Shown here piece by piece: positions 17,723 to 27,124 of a stretch of DNA of 64,000 nucleotides (its first letter is position 1; the number at the start of each line of letters is the position of its first letter). The stretch spans positions 558,001-622,000 of the forward strand of contig NZ_MTBQ01000001.1 in assembly GCF_002153375.1 (NCBI RefSeq), in the 5' to 3' direction. The notes beneath the pieces were generated by a model that saw only the letters and a program-made list of their open reading frames with translations, did no database searches and was not told the origin of the DNA. A program made the translations under genes and the position numbers. The stretch is from Oceanobacillus rekensis. GTDB taxonomy: Bacteria; Bacillota; Bacilli; Bacillales; Amphibacillaceae.

Positions 17723-18379
17723 TCAGGATAGTTCCATCGTACTCGTGATATTCGTTCCACTTAAAGCTTGTGATGCTAGATGATCTGCCTCACGATTCAA
17801 TTTGCGTGAAATGATTTCATAATCTGGTGTAATCCCCAGTTTCTCAAATTTTGCCTCAATCCGATCGATCCATATGGATAACTCCGCCTCATAACATGGC
17901 CACTCCCCATTTAACTGATTGATAACGACCTTGGAATCACCAACAAATGTAACTGGTAAATGGTGAACACCTAGCAGATCCAGTTCCTGTAAACCAAGAT
18001 GCAATGCAGCATATTCAGCCTCGTTATTCGTATTCAACTCTTGAACGAGTGCATTTCTCCTGAGTCGATATGCTTTATTATTTTTTTCATAATAAATCAC
18101 ACAGCCTAAGCCTGAATTTTTATCCTTCAAATCGAAGCCACCATCAAAATAAACCTTCACATTATGTGGTTCGGTTTGAATTCCTTCCATGAACTTTTTC
18201 AATTCCTTCATTGTCCATGAATTTTCGTGACTATCAATAAATGTTAACTGTTTAACGCGCCCGGTTTTCACCAAATCCTCAGCAATTAAAATCGCATGTG
18301 CAGCCCGCAGCTCATCGGAAGTAAATGTCGCCTCCGTACCTTTTGGTGTTTTGTATGACAATTCAATCCTAACCTTCAT
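17723..18379 (-). CDS. RNase H-like (RVT_3) protein, YpeP-like
   Basis: 218 aa. The N-terminal ~70 residues form a small extra domain. The C-terminal ~140 form an RNase HI-like fold with all acidic residues visible: Y-F-D-GG near 77, NNEAEYAAL near 117, GDSKVVINQL near 147, and N-READHLA near 198. Predicted to bind or cleave RNA in RNA-DNA hybrids; this class is often labelled reverse transcriptase-like although it is not one. It lies just downstream of sbcDC on the same strand, with an 80-bp gap containing a family A repeat. Confidence 0.82.
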   Translation of the reverse strand: MKVRIELSYKTPKGTEATFTSDELRAAHAILIAEDLVKTGRVKQLTFIDSHENSWTMKELKKFMEGIQTEPHNVKVYFDGGFDLKDKNSGLGCVIYYEKNNKAYRLRRNALVQELNTNNEAEYAALHLGLQELDLLGVHHLPVTFVGDSKVVINQLNGEWPCYEAELSIWIDRIEAKFEKLGITPDYEIISRKLNREADHLASQALSGTNITSTMELS

Positions 18380-18437
18380 GACAGTATCACCCTTACTACA
18401 TTTAATCTCCTAATAGGATACCCCAGAGCAACGCCTT

Positions 18438-18456
18438 CAACTCCCCGATTTTCACC
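18438..18456 (+). repeat. Family A short repeat, degenerate copy
   Basis: CAACTCCCCGATTTTCACC, between the RNase H-like gene and sbcC. Confidence 0.45.
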
Positions 18457-18460
18457 TAAA

Positions 18461-21400
18461 TTACTTCACAACAAACTTTGTCTGGCTATGGCCTTCTTTT
18501 GTTTTGGTTACTTCCAATGTTGCAGGGAATAAAGATTTTAGTTCCTGTACATGGGAGATAACGCCAATCATCCTACCTGATTGTTGTAAGTCAATTAATG
18601 TATCGATTGCTTTCGTCAATGATTCTTCATCAAGGGAACCAAATCCTTCATCAATAAACATCGTATTAATGGATATATTGCCTTGGAAGCTTTGGATAAC
18701 ATCGGACATTCCAAGCGCAAGGGATAAGGAAGCATTAAACTTCTCTCCACCAGATAAAGTTTTCACATCACGGGTTTGTCCTGTATAGGAATCATAGACG
18801 TCAAGTGCTAAGCCACTTTGTTTTCCATGGGACTCCTGCCTGTCACTTCTCGTCAAATAATATTGCCCATTCGATAGTTCTTTCAACCTGCTATTTGCCG
18901 CATCAATGATCTGTTCTAAATACTCAATCTGCAAATAGCGTTCAAATGAAATTTTCCGGCCGTTCTGTCCTCGAATAACATCATATAGATCCGAAATCAC
19001 TCCAAGTTTTTTTTCACTATCCCTAACATGCTCGTTTGCTTCCATAATATTTATTTTTAAGTCAGCCGCTTCCCGTTGATGCTCTTTAGAACGATTTAAT
19101 TGATTCAATGCCAGCTCATAATCCTGTTTTAGCTGTTCTAGCCTCTTGCCGAGCATTGTTAGATCTACGCGTGTTTTCTCTTTTAATACATCCTTTAAAT
19201 CGGTAACTTGTTGTTTCATAGTTACAAGTTGTTGATTAAATTGCTTGATTTCTACCTTCTGTGTTTGTAGATTCTCCGGAGACATCTTTGCTTGATGGTA
19301 TGCTTCTTCAGAGACAAATGCAGCTTCATGGAGTGCATCTTTAAATTGCTGTTCAAAACTTTCCCGCTTATTTTTCGTTTCTTGTAATTGGGATTTTGCA
19401 TGTGCAGTGTTGGAGACTGCTTTTGTATATTCCTCTTTCGTTTTCTGAAATAAAGTCTGGACATTTTCCCATGCTTTTTCAAGACGTACTTTAGTGGCGC
19501 TAGCTTCATTAATTTGTTTCTGCAACTCAGTTAAGACTCTTACTGCTTCTGGAATGTTGCGTAATCTTTCCTCATACACTGCCAAATCGGCTTTATATGT
19601 CGTTCTTTGCTCTTGATATGTCCTGTCGAGCTTCTCCCGTTCAGGCTCCAATTGCTTGATTTCTACAACAATCTTTTCTTGTATTTCTTTCAGCTTCATT
19701 AATTGCTCCCTTGAAGCTGTTAACTCTTTAACTTCTTTTGCTAAATGCTTTCCTGATTCCACCAATTGGCTAAATAACGATGTGATTGCATCCAGTTTAA
19801 TTCCATAGCTTGAAATTTCTTTTTCTTTATCTGCAAGCTGGGCTAAATTTACTTTTACATCTGCAGCAGCATTTCGGTATAATTCATCCTTCATATCCAG
19901 TTTTTTCTTAAATGCTTCCAATTGCTCTTTCGTTACCATATCTTCTTCAGTTGTTGCCTTATTCGGATGTGATAAACTTCCACAAACAGGACATTCCTCA
20001 CCATCATGTAAATGGTTCGCCAAAACAATCGCCTGATTCGCAAGCCATGCCTTCTCCAGATTCATATAGGTTTCTTTTGTGTTCACATACTCTTTCTCTT
20101 TATATGTTACATCTTTAGCAAGTTTCCCCTGCTTATCTGTCAATTCTTTATAACCTTGCAATACCCTTGCCTTTTCTCGCATCTCAGTTAATTTCTGATG
20201 CTTATCTGGCAAATGACTTATAGCTTTGTCTAATTCATCTATTTGTTGCTTATAGTTTTCAGATTGCTGGTTGTGTTCATTAAGTTTCGCTTTTACTTTC
20301 TCAAGGGCAGTATATGTTTGCTTACCTTTACTAGCAAGATCAGCTAAATACTGCTTTCGTTCATCAATATCTTTTACAACCGGTAAATGATCTTGAAGTC
20401 GATCAAGTGTTTTACCTACTGTTTCACGTTGTTCCTTTTTATTTTCTTCCCCTTTATAGGCTTGTTCTGCCTTTTCTAGATTATTTACAGCAGTTTTTTC
20501 AGCAGCATCAGCACTTACAAGTGTTTGTACTTTCAACTTTTCTTCCTTACGCCAATCCTCTACTTGTTTTTCATAAACTTCAATCGTGCTTGCCCGTTCT
20601 GCTGCTTCCAGTTGTTTTTCTTTTTCTGAAAATTCAGGGACCCGGATTTCTAGTTCTTTTAATAACTTCTCCTTCTGATCCTTTTCAAGAAAACGTTCAT
20701 TTAATGCCTGGGCCTGGTGATATGCCCTTTGTTCCTTATCATGTGCATTATATGTCTCTTTATATTTTTCTTCATCCGAGGTAATTTGTTTCTGGTAAAA
20801 TTCTGCTTCTTCTTCCAAAGCCGCAATAACCTGGTGGACATTATAATGTTCTGCTGCAAAGACACTAGTTAATAAGGATTCATCGCGAATAGGTAAAACT
20901 GAAGAGATATTTCCGATATAATGGTCCCTCGTTTGTTTCATTTGATTAAAGTCATGCTCCACGATTGTTTTTTTACTTCTTAGCAGTTCATTTAATTGCT
21001 TGTAATTCTCCGTTTTGAAAAGCCTGCGCAAAATGGCTTCCTTATTCTCTGTTTCAGAGGTTAGTAGTTTACGAAACTCCCCCTGTGGAAGCATAACAAT
21101 CTGCTTAAACTGATCCTGTGTCAAACCAATTATTTCTTCGACCTTCCTATCTATTTCGGAAACGATTTGCCTGTCAACACATGGAATCTCTTTGTCATCT
21201 ATTTTTTCAAAAAACTCATAGCGCTCCCCTGTTCTCGATTTATTCCCTTTTTTCACATGGCCCAATTGGCGGAAAACACGATAAACTTTTTGCTTCAAAG
21301 CAAATTCCAATTCTACGGATGTATGGACACTGTCATCAGCAAAATCACTGCGAAGCATTTTATTATCTTCTCTGTCCGTTCCACTTGCACTACCATATAA

Positions 21401-21553
21401 TGCGAAGGCAATCCCATCAAAGATGGTCGTTTTCCCTGCACCGGTATTCCCGGAAATCGCAAATAAATTCATTCCATTCAACTCGGTAAAATCAATAACT
21501 TCTGTATTTTTATATGGTCCAAAAGCCGTCATCGTTAATTTGAGTGGTTTCAA
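18461..21553 (-). CDS. sbcC: Exonuclease subunit SbcC
   Basis: 1030-aa SMC-like ATPase. It forms the SbcCD nuclease that opens DNA hairpins and protein-blocked ends. Walker A (GNTGAGKTT) is near residue 37. Two long coiled-coil arms meet at a zinc hook CPVCG near 520. The ABC signature LSGGE is near 935 and the D-loop/Walker B (MFIDEGFGSLDEE) near 960. Start is TTG with AAAGGAG 8 nt upstream; no ATG is available in the right place. It is 27 bp after sbcD and part of one operon. Confidence 0.97.
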   Translation of the reverse strand: MKPLKLTMTAFGPYKNTEVIDFTELNGMNLFAISGNTGAGKTTIFDGIAFALYGSASGTDREDNKMLRSDFADDSVHTSVELEFALKQKVYRVFRQLGHVKKGNKSRTGERYEFFEKIDDKEIPCVDRQIVSEIDRKVEEIIGLTQDQFKQIVMLPQGEFRKLLTSETENKEAILRRLFKTENYKQLNELLRSKKTIVEHDFNQMKQTRDHYIGNISSVLPIRDESLLTSVFAAEHYNVHQVIAALEEEAEFYQKQITSDEEKYKETYNAHDKEQRAYHQAQALNERFLEKDQKEKLLKELEIRVPEFSEKEKQLEAAERASTIEVYEKQVEDWRKEEKLKVQTLVSADAAEKTAVNNLEKAEQAYKGEENKKEQRETVGKTLDRLQDHLPVVKDIDERKQYLADLASKGKQTYTALEKVKAKLNEHNQQSENYKQQIDELDKAISHLPDKHQKLTEMREKARVLQGYKELTDKQGKLAKDVTYKEKEYVNTKETYMNLEKAWLANQAIVLANHLHDGEECPVCGSLSHPNKATTEEDMVTKEQLEAFKKKLDMKDELYRNAAADVKVNLAQLADKEKEISSYGIKLDAITSLFSQLVESGKHLAKEVKELTASREQLMKLKEIQEKIVVEIKQLEPEREKLDRTYQEQRTTYKADLAVYEERLRNIPEAVRVLTELQKQINEASATKVRLEKAWENVQTLFQKTKEEYTKAVSNTAHAKSQLQETKNKRESFEQQFKDALHEAAFVSEEAYHQAKMSPENLQTQKVEIKQFNQQLVTMKQQVTDLKDVLKEKTRVDLTMLGKRLEQLKQDYELALNQLNRSKEHQREAADLKINIMEANEHVRDSEKKLGVISDLYDVIRGQNGRKISFERYLQIEYLEQIIDAANSRLKELSNGQYYLTRSDRQESHGKQSGLALDVYDSYTGQTRDVKTLSGGEKFNASLSLALGMSDVIQSFQGNISINTMFIDEGFGSLDEESLTKAIDTLIDLQQSGRMIGVISHVQELKSLFPATLEVTKTKEGHSQTKFVVK

Positions 21554-21580
21554 TGTTTAGTCTCCTTTCTGCCATATGCC

Positions 21581-22771
21581 TTAGTTTGATAAAACTTCCT
21601 TCTTCGTATCCGTGTTAGTTTCATTCGCTTCTTTTAACAAATCATCTAGCACTTCTATGAAAATCGCTTCCGTTTCCTCAGGTGCTTCGTCGCCTTTTAC
21701 TTCCTTATAGAAAGCTTTAAATAAATCCAGATCACTCATTTTACTGCGGTTTACCGTTTTCTCATTTTGTTCCGATGCTGATGAAAGGCCATGATTAGTT
21801 CGCTCCACATGCATTGCATTCGGATATACAGATTTGACCTTTTCCATTGGCGAAAGAACGGGTGCCACATCTAGTAGTTTCACAAAAACATAATCTTCAT
21901 TAATAGGGTGTGTTAATAATTCCTCCAATGTCGCTTCAACCGTTCGGATATCCCGCCTTGGCTGCAGCAGACGTTTCGCAAGTGTTATATTTCCTTCTGC
22001 ATCCATCTCTACAATATGGAACCCTTTTTTATGATGCTCTTCAGAAATTGAATATTTTAAAATGGAACCGGAATAACGGATCTTCTCATCCAACACATGG
22101 TGCGCCTGATGCAAGTGCCCTAAAGCAGTATAATGGAATGGCATATAATGATGTGCATCCACATATTCAGCCCCACCAATAGAAAGTGGACGTTCCGAAT
22201 CACTTGTATTTTCTTCCTCTTCGCCAAATGGAGTTATAAATGCATGTCCAACCGCTACATGCCTGCTGGTCGGATCCATCTCTTGCTTTATCTGATCGAT
22301 AATTTTTTCTGCTGCATCATTATGCGAACGGATTTCATCATTATCCAGAACATTACGCACCATACTCGGATCACAATATGGTATTAAATGAAAATGTACT
22401 TCCCCATGCTCATCGTTTAGGGTGACCGGTTTAAAATCGTCTGTAAAGTTACCGACAATATGAAAACCATTATTTTTCATGATGCTGCTTCCGAAATTTA
22501 GACGGCTTGGACTGTCATGGTTACCGGCTACAGCGATAACCGGGGTTTTTAATTTTAATACGATTGTCTCCAACACTTCATCCAGAAGGTGAACTGCTTC
22601 AATTGGTGGTACTGCACGATCATATAAATCGCCGGCAATGATAACAGCATCTGGTTTCTCTTCTTCTATCGCCTCAATGAATTGCTTCAGGACATACCGT
22701 TGTTCCTCGGTCATATAAACACCTTGTACAAGTTTACCTAAATGCCAATCCGCTGTATGGAAAAACTTCAT
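21581..22771 (-). CDS. sbcD: Exonuclease subunit SbcD
   Basis: 396-aa Mre11-type phosphoesterase. It supplies the nuclease active site of SbcCD. Metal-binding motifs are visible in order: H-TADWHLG at the N-terminus, GDLYDR near 50, GNHDSP near 90, and GHLHQAH near 218. The C-terminal part holds the capping and SbcC-binding regions. I use ATG 22771, preceded by GGGGGAG, rather than an in-frame TTG at 22786 that lies inside the ribosome site. Confidence 0.96.
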   Translation of the reverse strand: MKFFHTADWHLGKLVQGVYMTEEQRYVLKQFIEAIEEEKPDAVIIAGDLYDRAVPPIEAVHLLDEVLETIVLKLKTPVIAVAGNHDSPSRLNFGSSIMKNNGFHIVGNFTDDFKPVTLNDEHGEVHFHLIPYCDPSMVRNVLDNDEIRSHNDAAEKIIDQIKQEMDPTSRHVAVGHAFITPFGEEEENTSDSERPLSIGGAEYVDAHHYMPFHYTALGHLHQAHHVLDEKIRYSGSILKYSISEEHHKKGFHIVEMDAEGNITLAKRLLQPRRDIRTVEATLEELLTHPINEDYVFVKLLDVAPVLSPMEKVKSVYPNAMHVERTNHGLSSASEQNEKTVNRSKMSDLDLFKAFYKEVKGDEAPEETEAIFIEVLDDLLKEANETNTDTKKEVLSN

Positions 22772-22809
22772 ATATTTCTCCCCCAATTGTTTTATATTTT
22801 AATAGTAGT

Positions 22810-23039
22810 CTGTGTTCAAAAAGGAGGATAAAAAGGACCGAGAAGTTCGAGGCGGCGAGCCTACTTCAGTGAATTTGCTTCAATGCTTGCTTGCACCGAG
22901 GAATCCTCTCCCCCGAATATACTTGTAGACGGAGGTGCAGAATTCTGTTCAACGTATGCAATTAATACGTGAGTAACGGAAAAGAAAGCATTCGTGCGAA
23001 ATTCGATGTGTCATTTTCAACGGACTTTTTGAACAACCT
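22810..23039 (+). mobile_element. MITE-like element, copy 1 (230 bp)
   Basis: Non-coding element with terminal inverted repeats built on TGTTCAAAAAG / CTTTTTGAACA. It is flanked by the near-identical 8-mers ATAGTAGT (22802-22809) and CTAGTAGT (23040-23047), as expected for a target-site duplication. Its reverse complement is at 26925-27076. This copy holds about 90 extra bp in the middle (about 22858-22950). No transposase is encoded. Confidence 0.8.
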
Positions 23040-23156
23040 CTAGTAGTAGATTTTTAGTTTGTATGGTACTAGTTTATCATGATGTGGATTTTTGTGGGTT
23101 GCCGGGAAGGGAATACCTTGAAGTGAGACCCCAAAGTATTCCGTAAGTGTGTAAGA

Positions 23157-24374
23157 TTATAACAGACCTTCCTGTTCATACAAATATTCATACGGTACAT
23201 CCAGGAAAATATATCGTTTATCTGTAAGAGGATAGGAGTACGTTCGAATTAGTTCGGCCTTTTTTATATCTGTATACAAATCAGAGAGCAACCCTTTTTT
23301 CTCGACATTCATTCGCATAATATTTTCAAGGAAATAAGGACGCCAGCTCCAATTTTTATTTCTTCCTTTTTTCACCAATTCCCATTCCCCGTCCTGATTT
23401 TTCTCCGCATTGGAAGATAATTGAATTCCTTCTTCATTACAAATATATACCCGAAATGCAAAATCGCTACAGGCATTTCCGACCGTAAGAATCGTGTCAT
23501 CATAAGCAGTTTCGGCCTTAATTGTCATTAATGTCGTTCTGAACTGCTTGTTAAGTTGTTCCATAAGATGTAATTGAGCCAGTACCTTTTTTCTCTCAAA
23601 ACTAACAAATTGGCGAAAGTTTGTTTGAATAAATTCTTGCAAGCTATTCTGGTCAACAAATTCTGCTTGTGGTTCCTTTAAGTAACGTCCCTGATAATAT
23701 TGACCACCACTTCTCCAGGCATAGTTAAGCTGATTATACGAGGAAATTCCTTTGAATAATAATGCAGCACCAATTTTCCTCGAAAGCATCGCAAGGGAGT
23801 AATGAACATCCCTATATAAATGTGGCAATAAATCGTCTTTCAAAAACCCAGTATCTGCTTTAACTATATTCGGCTGCAGGATTGCCAATCGATCAAGACT
23901 TCCATTTGGTTGTTCCATATGGAGTGAGATACGAACACCTAGTGTTTTCATATACTTGATCAAATTATCTAAGTTATCCAGTTGCTCCGTTACGGATGTA
24001 TTCTTAATCTCAATGACAATTCGATGCAGATCTAATCCCTTTTCCTGATTGTTATGCAGTATAGATAATAAAGCCTCCCCATTATCCCTAACTAATAAAT
24101 CAGCCTCATAGTAAAATGTCAGTAGTATCGACTGTTCTTCATTCATTAGTTTATCGATAGCCTTTTGTTGTATATAATTATTCACTTCTAGACGAAAATC
24201 ATCAGGTATGGACGAGTCATCAAAAAACCAGTCAAGATTTTCCAAACTACCATCCGCTTCCCGATAAAAAGCAATAACCTCATAACCGACAATCAATTGA
24301 GTGTCAGCACTTATTACAGGTTTATAATATGGAACAACTTGATCCAGATTTAACATAACATCTAACGGATCCAA
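23157..24374 (-). CDS. ykuI: YkuI-type protein with degenerate EAL domain and C-terminal PAS-like domain
   Basis: 405 aa, collinear with Bacillus YkuI: LDPLD start, EAL-fold domain (about 1-250), linker helix, and YkuI_C sensor domain (about 270-400) with the conserved N-WSWRPYFLENIMRM block. Start is TTG 24374, placed 8 nt after GGAGG, which reproduces the YkuI N-terminus. In the EAL domain the motif Glu and two other residues survive. Against my recollection of YkuI, the Asn after the first strand, the Asp-Asn pair (here H-M) and the later Glu (here G in F-K-G-I-S) are replaced. Cyclic-di-GMP hydrolysis therefore looks lost; a sensor or scaffold role is inferred. Confidence 0.88.
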   Translation of the reverse strand: MDPLDVMLNLDQVVPYYKPVISADTQLIVGYEVIAFYREADGSLENLDWFFDDSSIPDDFRLEVNNYIQQKAIDKLMNEEQSILLTFYYEADLLVRDNGEALLSILHNNQEKGLDLHRIVIEIKNTSVTEQLDNLDNLIKYMKTLGVRISLHMEQPNGSLDRLAILQPNIVKADTGFLKDDLLPHLYRDVHYSLAMLSRKIGAALLFKGISSYNQLNYAWRSGGQYYQGRYLKEPQAEFVDQNSLQEFIQTNFRQFVSFERKKVLAQLHLMEQLNKQFRTTLMTIKAETAYDDTILTVGNACSDFAFRVYICNEEGIQLSSNAEKNQDGEWELVKKGRNKNWSWRPYFLENIMRMNVEKKGLLSDLYTDIKKAELIRTYSYPLTDKRYIFLDVPYEYLYEQEGLL

Positions 24375-24415
24375 ACCAATCACCTCCACCCCAAAATTAT
24401 ACCATAAACGTTCCC

Positions 24416-24440
24416 TATCACCCCTCGGATTTTGTCGAAT
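24416..24440 (+). repeat. Family A short repeat
   Basis: TATCACCCCTCGGATTTTG followed by TCGAAT, in the divergent gap between ykuI and the Spo0E-like gene. Confidence 0.6.
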
Positions 24441-24597
24441 TCATTGTCAATTGCTTGCTCTGCCAAAATTTCCCTCTAACCTTTCGGGTGTAGGATAATA
24501 TATCATTTTGTCTTCCTTTGTCGAAGCTATTTCTTTATTCGTTCATATTTGAGATAATACTAAGCGTGATAAATTTAGATAAGGTTAAGGTGAAATC

Positions 24598-24765
24598 ATG
24601 TTGATAGAAAAGAATAAGATTGATAGAGAATCAATCATCTTGATGATCGTTAGAAAAAGAAATGAAATGTTTTCGCTCGCACAAAGAAACGGGTTATCCT
24701 CCAGTGAAACAATAGCATGCAGTCAGGAGTTAGACTCATTGCTAAACAACTTAACGAAGTGTTAA
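24598..24765 (+). CDS. Spo0E-like aspartyl-phosphate phosphatase peptide
   Basis: 55-aa helical-hairpin protein carrying the family signature C-SQELD-SLLNNL near its C-terminus. Spo0E proteins dephosphorylate Spo0A~P and delay sporulation. ATG start behind AAGGTGA. The stop is TAA at 24763. It is divergent from ykuI. Target specificity (Spo0A or another response regulator) cannot be told from sequence. Confidence 0.85.
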   Translation: MLIEKNKIDRESIILMIVRKRNEMFSLAQRNGLSSSETIACSQELDSLLNNLTKC

Positions 24766-24785
24766 GTCATTTAACGGGGCACTGT

Positions 24786-24806
24786 GGTCACTCCCTGATT
24801 TTTCTC
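24786..24806 (+). repeat. Family A short repeat
   Basis: GGTCACTCCCTGATTTTTCTC, 20 bp after the Spo0E-like stop codon. Confidence 0.6.
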
Positions 24807-25003
24807 ATGTTAGAGGAGTAGCATCATTTCATATCTCAACGGCTTAAATGAAAAAAAGCAGTCAACTCATCAAACAAGTTGTCTACTTTCTGCTTGTACA
24901 CCAGTCCCCAATTAATCAATAAACTAACAACATACTTATAATTGTAATGACGAGTCAAAAAAATAAAGCTTCTAAACGAACAAACGATACTCTCAAACTA
25001 AAT

Positions 25004-25858
25004 TTAGTTTCCAATATTCCAGAACATTGCCAATGTTCCTTCCCCACCATGGACAGCGAGTGATGAACTAATATCTCCAATGGTAATTTTTAATTCCGGG
25101 ATTTCCTGTAAAATCATTGCTTTTAATTCCTCTGCCCTATTTAGTGAATTACCTTGCATAATACCTATTTCTGTAACCTGATTTTCTTCACAGGATTGTT
25201 TTAATAATGCGACTAGTTTTTTTGTTGCTTTTTTCTCTGAACGTACCTTCTCATAAACAGCAAGTTCTCCGTCCGGATTTATGGAAAGTATAGGTTTAAT
25301 TTTAAGTAAATTGCCTAGTAAAAATTGAGCACTGGACATTCTGCCACCTTTATACAACTGCTCCAAACTTCCCAACAGGATTAAATTTTTTGATCTTTTT
25401 GTTTCTTCCCGAAGTTCATTGGCAATTTTATCGATATCGGCACCGGCTTCTGCCAATAGAACCCCTTTCTGAAGAAGCGTCGTGATTGCGAAGGAAAGAG
25501 AATAAGAATCAATAATTTCCACATCAAAGTCCGCCTGATTTTTACCTGCTGTTGAGCTAGAAATTGTTCCACTTAGTTTGGAAGAAACGTGAATGGCTAT
25601 TGCATGATCATAATCTTTTTTTAATTGTTCGTACAAATCCTTAAATCTGCCTATGGAAGGTTGAGAGGTTTTAGGTACTTCTTTGTTTTTCCGAATGATG
25701 TCATACAATTGTTCTGTGGACAACGCAGCACCATCCTCATATTCCTTCCCCTCCGAGATAACTACCATTGGCACTATATATACATCAGGATGCGATCGTA
25801 ATTCCTCTGTCAAAAAAACGGTACTATCTGTCACGAAAGCAATTTTCTTCTTTGCCAT
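25004..25858 (-). CDS. DegV family fatty acid-binding protein
   Basis: 284-aa DegV/FakB-type protein. It has the two-domain EDD fold that binds a fatty acid and presents it to FakA kinase. Visible are the N-terminal V-TDST motif (residues 9-13), S-SKLSGTISS (about 92-101), and the GGRMSSAQ loop (about 170) that lines the lipid pocket. Start ATG with GAGGGGG at longer spacing. No fakA nearby, as is usual for the several DegV paralogues in Bacilli. Monocistronic. Confidence 0.92.
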   Translation of the reverse strand: MAKKKIAFVTDSTVFLTEELRSHPDVYIVPMVVISEGKEYEDGAALSTEQLYDIIRKNKEVPKTSQPSIGRFKDLYEQLKKDYDHAIAIHVSSKLSGTISSSTAGKNQADFDVEIIDSYSLSFAITTLLQKGVLLAEAGADIDKIANELREETKRSKNLILLGSLEQLYKGGRMSSAQFLLGNLLKIKPILSINPDGELAVYEKVRSEKKATKKLVALLKQSCEENQVTEIGIMQGNSLNRAEELKAMILQEIPELKITIGDISSSLAVHGGEGTLAMFWNIGN

Positions 25859-26021
25859 TAAACTTTAGTCCCCCTCTATTTTTATTATTAATATAAGATT
25901 ATACAGGGAATTAATTATTATACCAAGTATTAATATCAGATACTAAATATATTATATGTAGCCGTATATATTGATATTATGTAAGAATTAATATGGAATT
26001 CAAAAATCCTTCAACATCCAA

Positions 26022-26050
26022 TTGATATTGTATTCCATCCTTGGTATAAT
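26022..26050 (+). promoter_or_regulatory. Sigma-A promoter of yabR
   Basis: TTGATA (26022-26027), 17-bp spacer, TATAAT (26045-26050); the TTG start lies 35 bp downstream. Confidence 0.75.
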
Positions 26051-26084
26051 AAATTTGTGTTATCAATTTTGAGGGGGAAAATTT

Positions 26085-26516
26085 TTGTCAATCGAAGTAG
26101 GTAGTAAGGTAAAAGGTAAGGTTACAGGTATCACTAATTTTGGAGCATTTGTAGAATTACCCGGAGGAAAAACAGGCCTTGTGCATATCAGTGAAGTGGC
26201 TGACAGCTATGTAAAGGATGTGAATGATCATCTTACTGTAGGCGATGAAATTGAAGTGAAAGTTATCAGTGAGAAGGACGGTAAAACTTCCTTATCCATT
26301 AAAAAGGCTATAGACAGACCTGAAGGCTATTCCCAGCGTCCACAACGCCAGGGAAATAGAAATTCCAGAGACTCTCGTCCAAAAGGAAATTTCAAACCTA
26401 AGGAAAGTTTTGAAGATAAAATGGCTAGTTTCTTAAAATCAAGTGAGGAAAATTTATATACCCTCAAACGCAGTACCGAGTCAAAACGGGGCGGCAGAGG
26501 CGGTCGACGCGGATAA
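26085..26516 (+). CDS. yabR: S1 domain RNA-binding protein YabR
   Basis: 143 aa. The S1 domain occupies residues 1-75 (M-S-I-E-V-G-S-K, GITNFGAFVELPGG, GLVHISEVADSYV, LSIKKA). A basic Arg/Gln/Asn linker is followed by the F-x-PKESFE-D-K-M block and a C-terminal SKRGGRGGRRG RNA-binding tail, as in YabR. Probably ribosome- or RNA-associated. TTG start with GAGGGGG. In B. subtilis yabR follows divIC; here it stands alone under its own promoter between two inverted MITE copies. Confidence 0.93.
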   Translation: MSIEVGSKVKGKVTGITNFGAFVELPGGKTGLVHISEVADSYVKDVNDHLTVGDEIEVKVISEKDGKTSLSIKKAIDRPEGYSQRPQRQGNRNSRDSRPKGNFKPKESFEDKMASFLKSSEENLYTLKRSTESKRGGRGGRRG

Positions 26517-26536
26517 TTAATAGTATACAAATAGAT

Positions 26537-26574
26537 AAAGGCAAGCCGTAGAATACAAACGGCTTGCCTTTTTG
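26537..26574 (+). terminator. Terminator of yabR
   Basis: AAAGGCAAGCCGT / ACGGCTTGCCTTTTT strong stem with T tract. Confidence 0.93.
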
Positions 26575-26924
26575 CTTGTCTATTTTAAGCTTCTTAATCT
26601 AAACTAACTCACCAAGTACTCCACGACATACATATCTTTTGGTTAGTAAATAAAAACTATTCGCCTCTTCCCTTTATATAAAAACAGCATAAATTCATTT
26701 AATGCTCCTATGTACTGCACATAAAGAAACACAAAGCTGACCCGTTTCCTCTATTTAGAAGGACTATTTTTCATAAGTTGTAGTTTTTGCCACAAAAATC
26801 TATAAATCGTAACGTACCTCAGATTTACTTCCGAAGACTTTTGCTGTTGCTGCCGTCCCGGTATCATTCTGAAGTATCCATTCAGGCAATGGTATAGACG
26901 ATTAGATTTAAGAAATACTAACAG

Positions 26925-27076
26925 AGGTTGTTCAAAAAGTCCGATGAAAATGACACTTCACATTTCTTCGTTGGCTTGCTTTTCCGTTACTCACGTATTA
27001 ACTACATACGTTCCGTTGCTCAAAGCTACGCCGCCTCGAACTGCTCGGTCCTTTTCATCCTCCTTTTTGAACACGC
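26925..27076 (-). mobile_element. MITE-like element, copy 2 (152 bp)
   Basis: Reverse complement of the element at 22810-23039 without its middle insert. Ends are AGGTTGTTCAAAAAG and CTTTTTGAACACGC. Perfect 8-bp direct repeats ACTAACAG flank it at 26917-26924 and 27077-27084, a clear target-site duplication. Non-coding. The remainder of the gap before it (26575-26916) shows nothing recognisable. Confidence 0.87.
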
Positions 27077-27124
27077 ACTAACAGTAATATTCTAAAACAG
27101 CTCTACACTAGAAAGGGGAATGAA

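Noticed and set aside
22810-27076. Composite transposon formed by the two inverted elements
   Set aside because: Each copy has its own different target duplication, so they inserted separately; no transposase inside.
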